Positions 29,501-42,026 of a stretch of 64,000 nucleotides of DNA are shown here, one piece after another. This DNA is from Adineta steineri. Taxonomy: Eukaryota > Rotifera > Eurotatoria > Adinetida > Adinetidae. A program made the translations under genes and the position numbers. Below the pieces are notes generated by a model. That model was given only the letters and a program-made list of their open reading frames with translations, was not told the origin of the DNA and did no database searches. The number at the start of each line of letters is the position of its first letter. Position 1 is the stretch's first letter. The DNA lies in contig CAJNOI010000024.1 in NCBI GenBank assembly GCA_905250115.1, positions 480,177-544,176 of the forward strand, read 5' to 3'.

Positions 29501-32306
29501 ATGTTATATAAAACAAGTGAAGAAAAATCTACTGAATATAATTCTACAATTGATCAAGAAAATGAAAATCAAGGTGAAATTATTGTTTCACGAAGTAGTA
29601 GTCAATCAATACAACATCCATTACCTGATAAACGTGAAGCATTACGTTTAAATAATTTGCCATCAACAACATTATGTGCATATGTTAATCATAAAGTAAC
29701 ATTATGTAAACCAATAACACGATCAAAAGCAGTATCATGTGCACCTATTACATTTAATCGTGCAACACAAACATTATTAGATGATGAAACACCACCTATT
29801 AGTTTATTACCAATACCAGTTGGACTTGTTACACCATTACCATTAGCATTAGGTACAACAGATTGTCCTGTACCTGTACCTGTACCAATACCAGTACCAT
29901 TTCCTTTATTTTTTGTTGTTAATGACCAAAAATTTCAAGATTATGGAACATATTTACAGAAATTAAAAGAAATTATACCAACAAATGACGAAGATATTGA
30001 ATTATTAGTTTATGCACAATCACTTTTTCCAAATGATGATCTACTTGGTTTAGGAAAATTTAATCCTAAGGTAATTTTTATCTATAGATAAATCGATCGG
30101 TAAATCTACTAGAATTTTGTCCGCTCTCGCTCTTTTCGGGCTTATAAGAGACGAATGACTACCCATTTGTTAAATGACTTGATAGCAGGGTACGGCGGTT
30201 TCAAAAAAATGGAACCGAACCGGAACCGCGGTTCCAATTTCGGGTAATTTTTGGAACCGCTATACTCTACTTGGTAGAATATGAAGCTGACAATCCATTT
30301 AGTTAGTCTCAATACATCACACTGCTTAGATCTTCCTCATACGGGTAGTTCCAATCGGCGTCGCAATCATTCGGAGATTGTAAAAAACAATCTTAAATAG
30401 GTCAAATGTTTCATAGTTATTAGAATTATCTGATTGATTCTTCTATTCAAATATATGAATAACAAATTTTTTTTGTTTAGAGTTCATTATTAGATGAAGT
30501 TGAAACAGAAGAAATGCATATTGTTGGTAGAACATCAAATGAAAATAATCAAATTGAACAAGAATTAACAACGGGAGATAATGTTTTAAATAAATTAATA
30601 TTTGATTTTGAAGATTTTGATTTATCAACAATGGCATTAACAAGTGGTGAACAAAATATGAATACAAATACATCTGAAAAAATTGAATATTTAATGAGAC
30701 AAGAAGATGCGAAATATATTCTTAAATGGCATTTTGGTGTAAAACTTTTTCGTGCATGGATTGAAGATAAAAATGAACCAATAAAACAAAGATTATTTCA
30801 ACGTAAGAATTGTTTTTTTTTGAGTTATTTTGTTTATCTAATTTTAATATAAAAAATAGAATATACACGTACACGAAATATATCATACAATGATGTGGAA
30901 AATCGTTTATCAAAACGTCTTTATCGATCTGATCCATTGTTATATCGTGCTGATGAATTAAATACAGCACTTTGTCTTTTTTTAAAAGAACGTCGAGATT
31001 TATATGATGGTGATTCAATATATTATCTTTGTTTGGGTATTCAACATTATTTACGTGAAAATCGTTCATTATCATCACAAACAACACGTCGTTTAAATGA
31101 AGGACATTTTTATCGTACAGAATCATTATTTTTTGATCCAACATTTCTACAATTTCAATCTAAACTTCATTCAATACTTGCACGATTCTGTCATCATCGT
31201 GATCCATCAAGACCATTATCAATGCGTGGTGCAACATCATCAAATATCGATGATCGTCCATCACGTATTGAAGAAGAATTATTATGGGAAGCGAAACAAT
31301 TAGGTGCACATACACCATGGGTTTTATTAAATACAATTTTATATTTTAATACAAAATATTTTTTTCTTAAAACTGTTAATGAACATCAAGTTTTGTCGTT
31401 TTCAAATGTTAGACGACATCATAAAAGAAATGTTGGACCACATGGAGAAGAATATGGAAAATCGGTTTATTTAAGGTTAGTTAAAATTATACTAGACAAA
31501 ATCAGTCATCGTTCTAAAAGTTAAAGCTTTGTTCGAATTTGATGTATGAAGTATGAAAAACCCCAAAAGGATAAGTGCCTATGGGCCTTCTGTCCCGAGT
31601 TATAGGCAATATACTGAAATTTTCGTATATGGCAGGGTATATAGGAATAAATCAAATGACTGTATTTTGACCCGAGATTTTGCCGACAGAGTGGTCTATT
31701 AATGACTAAAATGCCCTGAAAATTTCAGCTTAAAAGAACGCTTCCTTCTCGAGATATTCTAGTCCCATATAGACCTCTCTGTGGGCAAAATCCCAGGTCG
31801 AAATACCGTCATTCGATTTATATCTACATACTCTGCCATAGACTAAAATTTCAATATATTGCCTATAACTCAGGACAGAACGCCTAAGGGCACTTATCCT
31901 GAGGTTCCCTCGTTAGTTTGCCTTTCCGAAATTTTTTCGCCTTTTACTATGTGTTTATTTGAATAGATATTATCCACCTACAACAACAATCCATGGTATG
32001 GAAGAACAACAATTAATCTATGAACAAGCTGAAAATTATGATGATCCACTTCGTTGTCCAGTAAAATTATTTGAATTTTATTTAACAAAATGTCCTGAAA
32101 GTGTTAAATGTCGACCAGATGTTTTATATTTATTACCAGAAGCAACATGTGTACCTGAATCACCACTTTGGTTTTCATCGCAACCATTACCTGCATCAAC
32201 AATGGATCATATGTTAACGAGAATAAAAACTGTACGAGATGTTAATGATATTCATTTATCAATGAGTCAAACATCATTTGATAATAATAATCAAGGACGA
32301 TCTTAA
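29501..32306 (+). CDS. ZMYM/QRICH1-like protein (DUF3504 core)
   Basis: Four exons (29501-30070, 30481-30802, 30860-31475, 31967-32306) give 615 aa. The proline-valine run (PVPVPVPIPVPFPLFFV) is typical of ZMYM2/3/4 just before their C-terminal domain. The core has SIYYLCLGIQHYLRENRS, APWVLLN-type TPWVLLNTILYFNTKYF, VNEHQVLSFSNVRRHHKR, YYPP, NPLRCPVKL-type DPLRCPVKLFEFYLTKCP and CVPESPLWFSSQPL. This is the crypton-derived tyrosine-recombinase-like domain shared by ZMYM2-4, QRICH1 and KCTD1 relatives. Animal members are nuclear chromatin/SUMO-linked regulators. The MYM zinc fingers are not present in these exons, so it may be closer to QRICH1 or to a shortened ZMYM. Two introns (410 and 491 bp) contain repeats. 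Confidence 0.88.
30180..30270. repeat. GC-rich CCGCGG palindromic patch in intron
   Basis: Within the first intron of the ZMYM-like gene, GGAACCGAACCGGAACCGCG continues into GTTCC and then TTTTTGGAACCGC. It resembles the patch at 760-975. Possibly two copies of one repeat family. Confidence 0.4.
31552..31908. repeat. Foldback (MITE-like) element in an intron
   Basis: The left half begins AACCCCAAAAGGATAAGTGC and the right half ends GCACTTATCCTGAGGTT. Inside, segments such as GTTATAGGCAATATACTGAA and TTCAATATATTGCCTATAAC are inverted copies, and so are the central GAGATTTTGCC and GGCAAAATCCC. The whole is about 350 bp and forms a long hairpin. No clear target duplication and no coding capacity. 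Confidence 0.65.
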
Positions 32307-32683
32307 AAAAAATGTCATGATTTTCTCTCTCTTTTTTTTTCCTTTTCTTCATTGTATTATACTATTTGTTTGTCTTCGTCTCCCGTTATTAGTTTGTAAA
32401 CAACACAAAGTTAGATATTGAATGTAACATGTCTTGAACTTTTGTTTTTTACATAGAGAAAAAATATTTGTTTGTTTATTGTTAAAAAAAACGACAACAT
32501 TTGATTTGTCATTTTGGTTTTTGTCTCTCACTTAATTTTGTTGATCAGAAAAAGAAACAGATTGTATCTATTGTGTATCTATATATATTAATCTTCATTT
32601 ATCTTATTGATTAAACTACAAAAAAAAAAATTTCAATAGGCAAAAATGAAAATATATTTAATTGAGTTTATATATTTGTTTTC
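32307..32683. other. Convergent 3' spacer
   Basis: 377 bp of T-rich and A-rich sequence between the ZMYM-like and F-box genes; no gene seen. Confidence 0.45.
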
Positions 32684-33214
32684 CTATTGGTTTTCTATAG
32701 AAGTTTGATTAGATTCTAATGGAATACGAATCATTTTTCCATCAGGTAAAATACAATAACGTAAATATTTGAACGAACATGATTGATTAATATTTTCTAA
32801 AGGTTTTGGTAATTCTCCCACACTATACCAACAAGGTGAAAGTGATAGATGATACAATTGCGGGAGTATTTCAGGTCGAATTGAAATTAATTGATTATTT
32901 GTTGGTTTTTCTATATGTAAATATCGTAGATTAATTAATTTTGATAAATCTAAATCATCATTAGAAAATATTGTTAAACGTAATGAAACAATTTGATTGG
33001 CAAAATGTGAAAAAGATTTCATATGAAATATATCTTTTGAAGGTATATCAATATAAAAATGAGCAGAATTTATAATTTTATTTATTCGACGATGATTAAG
33101 TAAATAAAATGCCAAATAAACATCAATTAAACGCATATAATTTTCAAATAAATCTAATAAAATTTCATTGGGTAATTGTTCGAAATATCCAATTAGTCTA
33201 CTTGTATTATTCAT
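32684..33214 (-). CDS. F-box-like protein
   Basis: Intronless 176-aa protein. Residues about 10-50 (FEQLPNEILLDLFENYMRLI followed by DVYLAFYLLNHRRINKII) form an F-box-like three-helix motif. Then come irregular leucine-rich segments (NQIVSLRLTIF, LDLSKLINLRYLHIEKPT, LPQLYHLSLSPCW). This is a common architecture in large lineage-specific bdelloid families. F-box proteins link substrates to SCF ubiquitin ligases through Skp1; the substrate is unknown. It is shorter than usual family members (300-500 aa), so it may be C-terminally truncated. Confidence 0.75.
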   Translation of the reverse strand: MNNTSRLIGYFEQLPNEILLDLFENYMRLIDVYLAFYLLNHRRINKIINSAHFYIDIPSKDIFHMKSFSHFANQIVSLRLTIFSNDDLDLSKLINLRYLHIEKPTNNQLISIRPEILPQLYHLSLSPCWYSVGELPKPLENINQSCSFKYLRYCILPDGKMIRIPLESNQTSIENQ

Positions 33215-34590
33215 TTAATTAATTTGATATGTAGACAGAAGAGAAGAAAAAAACCAGTCTATTGCGTACAATCTTCATTCGTTTTATTTTATCAAGGATG
33301 TTTGTCATATTTTCTGTTTTCTTTTCTTTTCTTTTCTTTTTATCCAATAAAAATAGAAAAAAAAAAGCACATAGTTTTTATAATCGAATCATAAATAAAT
33401 AAGAAATTATTATTTAGTGTGTCTATATACTAAGAATGAAAATTATTTCTATTTATTTCATGATAAATAAATAGGATTTTGTTCTGGTTATTTTCTTGAT
33501 ATGTTGTGTTTATTTTTTCACAAATACTAAAATTACATTTACAATTAAACGGCAAACGTTTCAAAAGTATAATAAATATTAACTTTGACAATTGAATAAT
33601 GTCTAAGATGCAATAGAATTTATACAAGATTTTGACTCAAATGAAAAAAAATGTACTTTAAACTAATTACTATTACATAATAATTTTATGAGCAAATGAA
33701 TATCGAAATATTATTTAAAAAAAAGATATAATGAATCTGTTTATTTCATGAGTTTGAATATCTGTTAGTTACCCAGATTCGCATGGTTTTTCACTAATAC
33801 TTGGCACTTTTACATCTATAAATACATATCTTTCAAAGAATTTATATTAATACGTCATGAATGATAGATGTGGTAACATCAAGGGACATGGTTTTATTAA
33901 CACAAATAAGAACCATAAGATGTTATAAATGAAAGATCGAGAATATGATCTTAAAGTCAAATTTTAACAAAGAAAAAGTAGATCAATATTCAGCTATGCA
34001 CAGATACTTCAATAGAAGTATTCGATAGATCTTCTCTATCCATTTGTTTTCTTTCGTTGAAATCCATAATTGTATAGAAAAACAGATAAGTTAAATAATG
34101 ACATTTTGTTTTACGCATCTACATTCATATTACGCTATATATTGATATATTTGTAGATTTACTGTTGCTGTTATTTTCAGATATATCCATCTATGTCATT
34201 CATGACCTTACTTCAAAGTGTTTTTGTAAGTGAAATGTTTCAATGATCGTCTGCATTCTAAATTCGATGAATACTATCAAAACAATTAAATCTTATGAAA
34301 AATTACTCTGTGTTAAACCAAGAAAACATTTGGAAGGCTAATTAAAATTACCGTATTAATTCTAATTTTTATAAATCATAATAAACTAATATATAAGAGT
34401 AGAAAAACATACATATTTTATTTATTTTGGGATCGAATATTAAAGTATGTGATAATCCAATAAAAATATGGAAAGAAACAGTTCACGGACGTCATAAAAT
34501 GAGAATTCTTCTAACTAAAGTATTGTTTGGAATTTGAACTACGTGTAAGAAAAAGAATAAAATAACTGAAAGTTAATTCGTTTTAAGTAA
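33215..34590. other. Intergenic; outer part of right inverted-repeat arm
   Basis: No gene. From about 33700 onward it shares inverted similarity with 15135-16440. Confidence 0.5.
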
Positions 34591-37429
34591 TTAATATAAT
34601 TCTGCACTATTTAAAATACCAGCATTATTATTATCTCCACCGGTAACTAATACTAGTCCATTTGGTAATATAGATGCTGTGTGATCTCGTCGTGCATTAT
34701 TCATGTTACTAGTAGCTGTCCAAGTACTTGTTAATGGATCATACAGCTCAGCACTATTTAAATAATTACCACCGGTATCAGCAGCCCCGCCAGTGACTAG
34801 TACTTTTCCATTTGATAATACAGATGCTGTGTGGGAACATCGTGTATTATTCATGTTACTGGTAGTTGTCCAAATACCTGCTAATGGATCATACAATTCA
34901 GAGCTATTTATAACTGTATAACCGTTGTCTAATCCACCAGTAACTAATATTTTCCCATTTGATAATAAAGATGCTGTGTGATACTGTCGAGTATTAGTCA
35001 TGTTACCAGTAGTTGTCCAAATACCTGTTAATGGATCATACAGTTCAGTACTTTTTAAAACGCCGTTGTTATCAGCTCCACCAGTAACTAATACTTTTCC
35101 ATTTGATAATACACATGTTGTGGAACCACCTCGTGCATTAATCATGTTGCCAGTAGTTGTCCAGGTACCTGTTAATGGATCATACAATTCAGCACTATTT
35201 AAAGAACTACTACTATTGGCTCCACCAGTAACTAATACTTTTCCATTTGATAACACAGATGCTGTGTGATATTCTCGTGCATTAGTCATATTACCAGTAG
35301 TTGTCCAAATGCCTGTTAATGNNNNNNNNNNCCAGTAACTAATACTTTTCCATTTGATAATACAGATGCTGTGTGATACTGTCGTACATCAATCATATTG
35401 CCAGTGTAAAGCCATCCTAGAAGTTACATTTTTATATATTTAGACTGTACAACATTAGATAATCAAACAATCAACATTCATTATTCTAAATATTACAGTC
35501 TTCGATATGTCTGCTTTATACAAGCGTATGAAGAACGAGAACAGTAATCAAGTCTGTTGCACAAAATCTCTACACATGTCAGAATCGCATCTTCACTTTT
35601 CTATATTTTCTAATTCCTCTGTTATCTCAATCAAATATATAAAAATATGTTTGTCTCAAATTGACCACTGTGACAATTACACTGACTCATTTGTTTTTCG
35701 ATTCTCTACAAATTTTACAAGCTATGCTTGAAAGATATTCTGTAGAATACAAAACATGAACTTCTCATTAACTCTTTCATAGTTCTCTAGATATTACAAT
35801 CAAAATAGTGAATTTTTCACCCCAATTTTTTTGCTATGATCAGCATATAGGTATGCAAAGGACTGTACAGCATTCATCACTGGACCCGATATACCATATA
35901 AACTAGTGAGCAAATGAGTGATTGATCTCGAAGTTTCTGGTAATTTACTATGAAATCATCGTTCGTTCTCCATTAATTTAAGCAAATTCACCTATTTAGT
36001 TTCAATTGACTTTATTCTGAGTGATATTTTATCTCTAAACAAATGCTCTACTTAAATTTATTAGCACAAAAACAATTTTTCGTCAATACACCATTCACAT
36101 CTTTTTAAGTAATGAACATTATCATAAAAAAAACAAAATTTTACAAATGTTCCAAACATGAAATAAAAGATTGATCTAAAGATAAAGACAGTTCCTAATG
36201 TCTAATTTGTAGTTTACCCAATCATCTAATCAAACAAGACAAGATAAGATAGTTATTGATCACAGGATGATAATCTTAGATTCTCTATCAGAACTGATTC
36301 ACCGTCACACATGCTCTGTTGCTAAACTTCATCTCAGATAACTCATCTATTTTACAATAAGTTTAATATTGATGGTCAACAATGTTTCCTCAACTATACC
36401 TAACATAACTATAAATTGATATTATTAGAACAATAATAGTAACAGTAAAGAGAGGAACAAATAAAAATACGAAATCAAGGAAAATATAAGTTTTACTTGA
36501 AATAATCTATAATAACGATGTGTATTCTTAAATCTATTCATTCATATTATTTTATTATTTAATGCAACAAATGCAAAGATAAAAGCATTCTACAAAAGCT
36601 TGTTTTACAGAATATTTCAGCTCAAGCACAAAACACAGACATTATCGATTTATTAAGAGACTATAATTCCTTATGTTATACCCAACGAAATAATATATCA
36701 GCTTCCATCAAAGTGTCATTCACTAACTGAACTGAACACTTCAACAGAGTTTAGTTCTTCATATCTTTTCTATCTTGTTAATTAACAATGCATATCACAA
36801 ATCTATTTTAGTCCACCTGTTACATTTCTCTTCGCTACAAAAAAAGTATCATCTGACAGAGATTTAATACAAATGAATGATATTTAATCTATAACTACGA
36901 CAAGAATGAATTGTTCTAGTTAAGTGTCATGAAGTCTCACATGTAAATAATATGTAATAGTACCTGTTTTACACATTTGTGTTGCTAAAAATGGTAAACA
37001 TACTGCTTGCGATGAACAGCATGAATTAATGATACATATTGAATTATTTGATGAACATGTTTGTGTAATATTATCGCATGTTTCTAATATTGAACATAAA
37101 ATACCAGGTGCACAATAACTAATATTATTTATTGTTCGATAATCATAACAAGGTGTTGATGTTGAACGACAATTATTGTTACCATTCAAGCTTGTATTAC
37201 ATTGTTGTAAAGAACAACTTGATGTTGGATTTGAAGCTGAATGAGATGATGAAGATAATGTAAACTGAATAGAAGCATTATTTTCAGTACAAGAATAATT
37301 AGGTGGTTGTGTAGTTTGTCCTACAGAATTCATTTATATTATGATAGAGTCAAGTGAAAATAGATAATGTAACAAACCTTCTACAGATGAAAGAGATATG
37401 ATTGAAAATAAGATAGTGATAGGTCGCAT
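34591..37429 (-). CDS. Secreted kelch-repeat protein, copy 2
   Basis: Same three-exon structure as the copy at 12093-15134: 37378-37429 (signal peptide MRPITILFSIISLSSVEG), 36964-37320 (cysteine-rich domain, also 357 bp) and 34591-35416 (kelch blades), with a 1547-bp second intron. Six blades are visible; a 10-N gap at 35322-35331 interrupts the first. The gap probably hides one blade, because copy 1 has seven. The blades keep the VLSNGKVLVTGG and LNSAELYDPLTG cores, but one has decayed (GGSTTCVLSNG, and KSTELY for NSAELY). The last blade again ends SAELY, leaving closure to the N-terminal GWLYTGNM strand. Probably functional if the gap hides no break. Confidence 0.82.
35322..35331. other. 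10-N gap inside the kelch repeats
   Basis: Scaffold gap of unknown true size in tandem-repeat coding sequence; likely a collapsed or missing kelch blade. Confidence 0.7.
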
Positions 37430-38399
37430 TACTTTTCGTGTGATGAATGAAAAAAAGAATGAAGTATGCGCAGCAGTAAGTGATTTTTCTTTACTCTTTT
37501 TTTCTACTACTTCCTAATATTCTCTTTTAGTTGAAAGAGCGTAAAACTGTTTGTCTTAACATTTGTCTGTGTCCTTGGAATCTAAAATGCATTCCTTTTA
37601 TCTTGAGTAGTTTATGTGTTTACATGTTTTTAAGGATTGATTTTGTAAATGTTTGTCACAGAAAGATTCTTAAGGATCTATGATTTTCATTTCATCAACA
37701 CTTCATTGAATGATTTATTTTTGTTTTCATCAAAAACTGTTCTCTTTCGTTCTTTCATTAGAACTAAAATCATAACATTTCTTCAATCGAAGTTTAAAAC
37801 ATCATCAATTATATAAATTTGATCGGTTGACAAAGTTAACAGAGAATATTAACTGAGTAGATTCACGTTTACTCGGTAGTTTTTCTATGATAAATCATTG
37901 ATTACACACAACTCTTCCAAGGTAAATAAGAGATTCGATTACTATTTTCATATTCTTTTCATCATTTTTATGTCCTTATTTTTTATATGAGTGTTATGTT
38001 TTGAAAAAAAATTATTCTTACACAGAATAAAATATATTCTAAATAAAATTATCAAATATGAAATTAGTTTAGTTATTATCAGTAATAGTAGTCTCTAGAT
38101 AAGAAATTTATTTCTTGCTTTTTTAAAAAACAATATGCTTGTCTGAAAGAAAACAATAGTTCAATACGCTCTTTCATACTAAATGAAGCAAGAGTTTATT
38201 TTATGAAAAAAGAATGAAATATAATCTTTCTGATGGTTAATAATCGTCTGTAATGATTTTATTTTTGTAATTGTGTAAAATATTATAGGAATTGAGGGTG
38301 GGTGTAGGTGTAAGGATGAATATTGTTTTGACTATATGCATATCATCACCTATATTCCACCCTCAAAGTATTGTTAAACACCTTCAAGAAATCAGATAA
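37430..38399. other. Intergenic; inverted-repeat arm then short G-rich run
   Basis: Upstream flank of kelch copy 2, matching 11290-12090 inverted. A GAGGGTGGGTGTAGGTG run lies near 38293-38312. No gene. Confidence 0.5.
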
Positions 38400-39267
38400 A
38401 TTAAGATAAACAAAATAGAAATTGAAGAATTAAAAAAATGTGTAGAGTTCATTGAGAAAAGTCCTGTAAAAACTAAACCAAAAAAAAGCATCGGAATATT
38501 CTAATAAAAGTAATGACAATGAAGATTATTTAGATAAATTACAAATTATAGAAGAAGAAAAGAATCCAGTGTCATTATCTGGACATAAATAACAATTCTT
38601 GGATGGTATTTTAAATGGAGATACAATAATTAATCGACAAGGACGTAATCAAGATTTAGTTGATTCATTATTAAAACGAGGTATAGCTTATCATCATGCT
38701 AGATTAAATAATAAACATCAAATTTCTATTGAAGTTCTTTTTCGGAATCGATATGTTCAAGTTATTTTTTCAATATATAAATAAAACGAATGTTATTTGA
38801 TTTTTTTCTCTAGTTTGGATATTCATATGCCAACAAAAACTGTTACTTTTAATTGTTAAAGACTCAATTTATCTTAATGCTTTACAAGATCGACAATCAT
38901 CAGATCGTCGTGGTCTTGATATTCCATTATCAAAAATTCATCATTTCATTATACCAGTAATTTCAAATATTCATGCTCATTTTCCAACAGCGTTACATTC
39001 CTTATGCGTCTTCTTTATTTATATAGAAATACCAAAAAATCAAATGATGCTATAAATCGATCATTAATTGCATTACACTGTCCTTTTCTTACACAATCAC
39101 CTGTCAAACATATTTTTATTTTTGTTATTCACATTAGATTTTTTTATCGATTGTATTTAATCAATGGACAACATGATTTAATTAGTTTAGCTGGTCTATT
39201 AAGTCATTTACATTATTTCGAACCAACAAATTTATTACTTGTTTATTTAATTGAAAAACTAACTTGA
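38400..39267 (+). pseudogene. DDX60-like DExD/H helicase relic
   Basis: Fragments of a Ski2-like helicase of the DDX60 type are spread over several frames: LLKRGIAYHHARLNNKHQIS then IEVLFRNRYVQVIFS (38655-38775), DIHMPTKTV (38818-38845), VKDSIYLNALQDRQSSDRRG (38857-38915) and LYLINGQHDLISLAGLLSHL (39150-39210). The usual Q-x-x-GRAGRRG motif VI has shrunk to RQSSDRRG, so the catalytic arginine region is damaged. At least two frameshifts and several stops are present, and the helicase N-terminal half is missing. DDX60 proteins act in antiviral RNA sensing in vertebrates and are numerous in bdelloids; this copy is dead. Confidence 0.8.
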
Positions 39268-40696
39268 CAATCTTTTATATGAGTAATTAGGTAATAGTAA
39301 AACTCATTGATTAGAGTCAGTTTTTCTCAATGGATTCATTACTATATCAAGGATGTATACTAGCAAATCTTTATCAACTCCGCATTCTTACTTGAAAACA
39401 TTAGTCAGCAAAGATCTGTTTAGAAAATATCTATGTTTATGCCTTATAGTAAATTAACATTTGATTTTTTGAATGTAATTACAATAATTAATAAAAACTT
39501 ATACATTTTTATGAGAATATTTTGATAAAGTCTATCGATCAATAAAGCATTTTGATAGTGAATAACTCATTTTTCTGTTTATTTAGTATATTATTTTCCT
39601 TCAGAAAAAAAAGAAACTGTTATTTTTAGTATAGTTCGTATCAATATATCGATTTCCTCTTTGCTTCTACATGTATAATTCAATGAAATTATGTTTTGCA
39701 AACATTTATTACAGTGCTTAATTTGTATTACTTTAAATTGATGAACTCATCTGAAATATGTTTTAGTTTATTTCTCTCTATAAAGAGTTTTATGTGTTTA
39801 TTTATTGTGGACTTAATAACTGTGCTGAAATACTTTAATTTGCTGATCGATTGTCTTGCAATGTTTATAAAATAATACTTCAACCCTAACATGTAAAAAC
39901 ATAAAATAGAAAAAAATTATTTGAATGACTCATTTATCGAGATCAGATTAAATATTTATTTAAATATATAAACGATTACTCGTTCAATTGCATTTCCTAA
40001 ATTTTAGATAGAATACTTTTCTTCATTATGATAATTAATGAAACAAAAGTCGATTAATCATTTTTGGTACTAAGAACACGTGCATCAAACTAACAAAAAC
40101 TTGTTTTATTTATTTTCAACATGTTATCAAGTTCAATCAAGCTATACGAAAGAGACCAGTTTGATTTTTTCATATAATGATCGATAATATACATTTATTG
40201 TTATTGTTATTGTATAATTTTATTTTATTAATAATTTTAAATTTTTCTTTTGTATTGATGTTGTATTATTATCAATACTTATTTATATTTACTCCGTTTC
40301 TATGTTTGTAAAGATGAAAATTTCTCTCTTTACTCTGTATAACACAAATATTGACGTTATTTAGCATATTTTAATCTCAATTTTTGGTGATATATAACTG
40401 TATTTTTTATTATTTATTATATATTTACATCAAGTAGATAGAGTACAATATAAATCTATGGTTACACTCAATAGGCAAATGTTTAATTTTTATATAGGAT
40501 TGATGAAATTCAAGATCAATGACAACAGATTATCGAATATATAGAATACTGTCATACACGATTGACCCTTTGTTTATATGTACTGTTTGAATAAAAAAAT
40601 AAAGATGTTTTTATATTTCTCATTTCATTTTACAAAAAGAAACAAAGAAAAAAAGAAAAGAATTTACATAATATTCATTTCAAATATTCAACATTT
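39268..40696. other. Intergenic, no gene seen
   Basis: About 1.4 kb, very AT-rich; no repeat or coding signal recognised. Confidence 0.5.
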
Positions 40697-40936
40697 TTAA
40701 TTAATATAATGTTGATGAATAGAAGCAGGAATACCAGTTATTGGTTGATAATAATTATTACCGATTGGAGTAAAATCAACTTCACGTTCAACATTAACTC
40801 GTCCTGTATATGGATTTCGATAAAGTTCAACATCTTGTGAATAAATTCCATAACCATAATTACCATAAGCAATAGTTTGATAATCTCTATTCCAGTTATT
40901 CATTGGACTAATAGCAGCAATTGGTTGAGTAAACAT
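40697..40936 (-). CDS. Unknown 79-aa protein, copy A
   Basis: Intronless. Begins MFTQPIAAISPMNNWNRDY and contains YGNYGYGIYSQDVELYRNPY then TGRVNVEREVDFTPIG. The product is rich in Tyr, Asn and Gly, with no signal peptide, membrane span or cysteine. It differs from copy B (42027-42266) at three residues only (Ser/Thr, Asn/Ser, Ser/Thr), so both are under protein-level constraint or the copies are recently converted. Family not recognised; possibly lineage-specific. Confidence 0.8.
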   Translation of the reverse strand: MFTQPIAAISPMNNWNRDYQTIAYGNYGYGIYSQDVELYRNPYTGRVNVEREVDFTPIGNNYYQPITGIPASIHQHYIN

Positions 40937-41019
40937 TTTAATGATAATAGTAAAGTATAAAATAAATAATAAGTTTGTATTTGTATATGAATGTATAAAA
41001 ATGAGAGAGAAGTGTATGA

Positions 41020-41028
41020 GTATTTATA
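41020..41028 (-). promoter_or_regulatory. TATA box of copy A
   Basis: TATAAATAC on the minus strand, 84-92 bp before the ATG; the same sequence and distance occur in copy B. Confidence 0.6.
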
Positions 41029-41165
41029 CTATGATAATACACCTGTATAACAATAATATAAATAAGTACGTCATCATTGTACGTCATCAATGATAAAAAT
41101 AAATGTTGTTAAGTGCGATTGAGTCGAAGAAGAATATTCGTGAATATACTCAAAAATTATTTCAT

Positions 41166-41764
41166 TTTTATTTCGAAAGAGAAATGACAAATTGAAAGTA
41201 AAATGAAACATAATTTGTTTGTATGTTCGTAGATGATTCAAGATTTTTCTTAAAAGTATTGCCGTAAATAAAAGAAATTATTAGTTAAATGTAAAACTAT
41301 CGAACATTTTAAAAATTGGGTCTGAAAAATATAATGGAATCAATCTTTAAATATTTCATAAATGATCAAACTATTTGTAATACAAATATTTAATTTTAAC
41401 TTTATGAAACTACTTTCATTCTACTAATAATAAATCATAGAATTACGACTGAATATTCTCAAATGAAATTATACAATATGCAGTTGGTTCCACAACTTTA
41501 TGAACAAGATTCTCCTACACTTAAATGATTCTGTTTTATTGATTAAAGTCATTTGTTATTGTGTGACCCTTACATAACGTTTTAAACAAATTCAAAAGAA
41601 AAACTAATCATGAAACAAAATCCTAGAAATCATTCCAAGTGTGTTGAAACTATTTTTTAAGAAAGTCGAATCACTTTGAAGATATTAATAATTAAGTTCT
41701 AGTCTATTTACAATTGAAACAACATAAGAATTATGAAAACGACTTATTATAATAAATGGAATTA
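41166..41764. other. Spacer of the small palindrome
   Basis: About 600 bp between the two arms; AT-rich, no open frame of note. Both genes are transcribed away from it. Confidence 0.5.
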
Positions 41765-41934
41765 AAATAAAACAATCTTTGAGTATATTCACAAATATTC
41801 TTCATCGACTCAATCGCACTCAATAGTATTTATTTTTATCAATGACGCAAGTACAACATAAATATCACATCATTGATGACGTACAAGTATGACGCTCTTA
41901 TTTATATTATTATTATACAGGTGTATTATCATAG

Positions 41935-41943
41935 TATAAATAC
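41935..41943 (+). promoter_or_regulatory. TATA box of copy B
   Basis: TATAAATAC, 84-92 bp upstream of the ATG at 42027, conserved with the inverted copy. Confidence 0.6.
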
Positions 41944-42026
41944 TCATACATTTCTTTCTTATTTTCATACATTCATATACAAATACAAACTTATTATTTA
42001 TTTTATACTTTACTATTATCATTAAA

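Larger units (their letters stand above)
33700..38260. repeat. Right arm of large inverted repeat (kelch palindrome)
   Basis: Diverged reverse complement of about 11290-16440, including the whole kelch gene with its long intron and flanks on both sides. The spacer between the arms is roughly 17 kb and holds unrelated, unduplicated genes. Confidence 0.75.
40650..41165. repeat. Left arm of small palindrome
   Basis: Reverse complement of about 41765-42320 with scattered mismatches. It includes the 79-codon gene, its TATA box, about 230 bp of 5' flank and about 45 bp of 3' flank. The central spacer (about 41166-41764) is unmatched. Confidence 0.8.

Noticed and set aside
30722..31303. Open frames opposite or alongside the ZMYM-like exons
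   Set aside because: Antisense or shifted shadows of a clearly coding exon.
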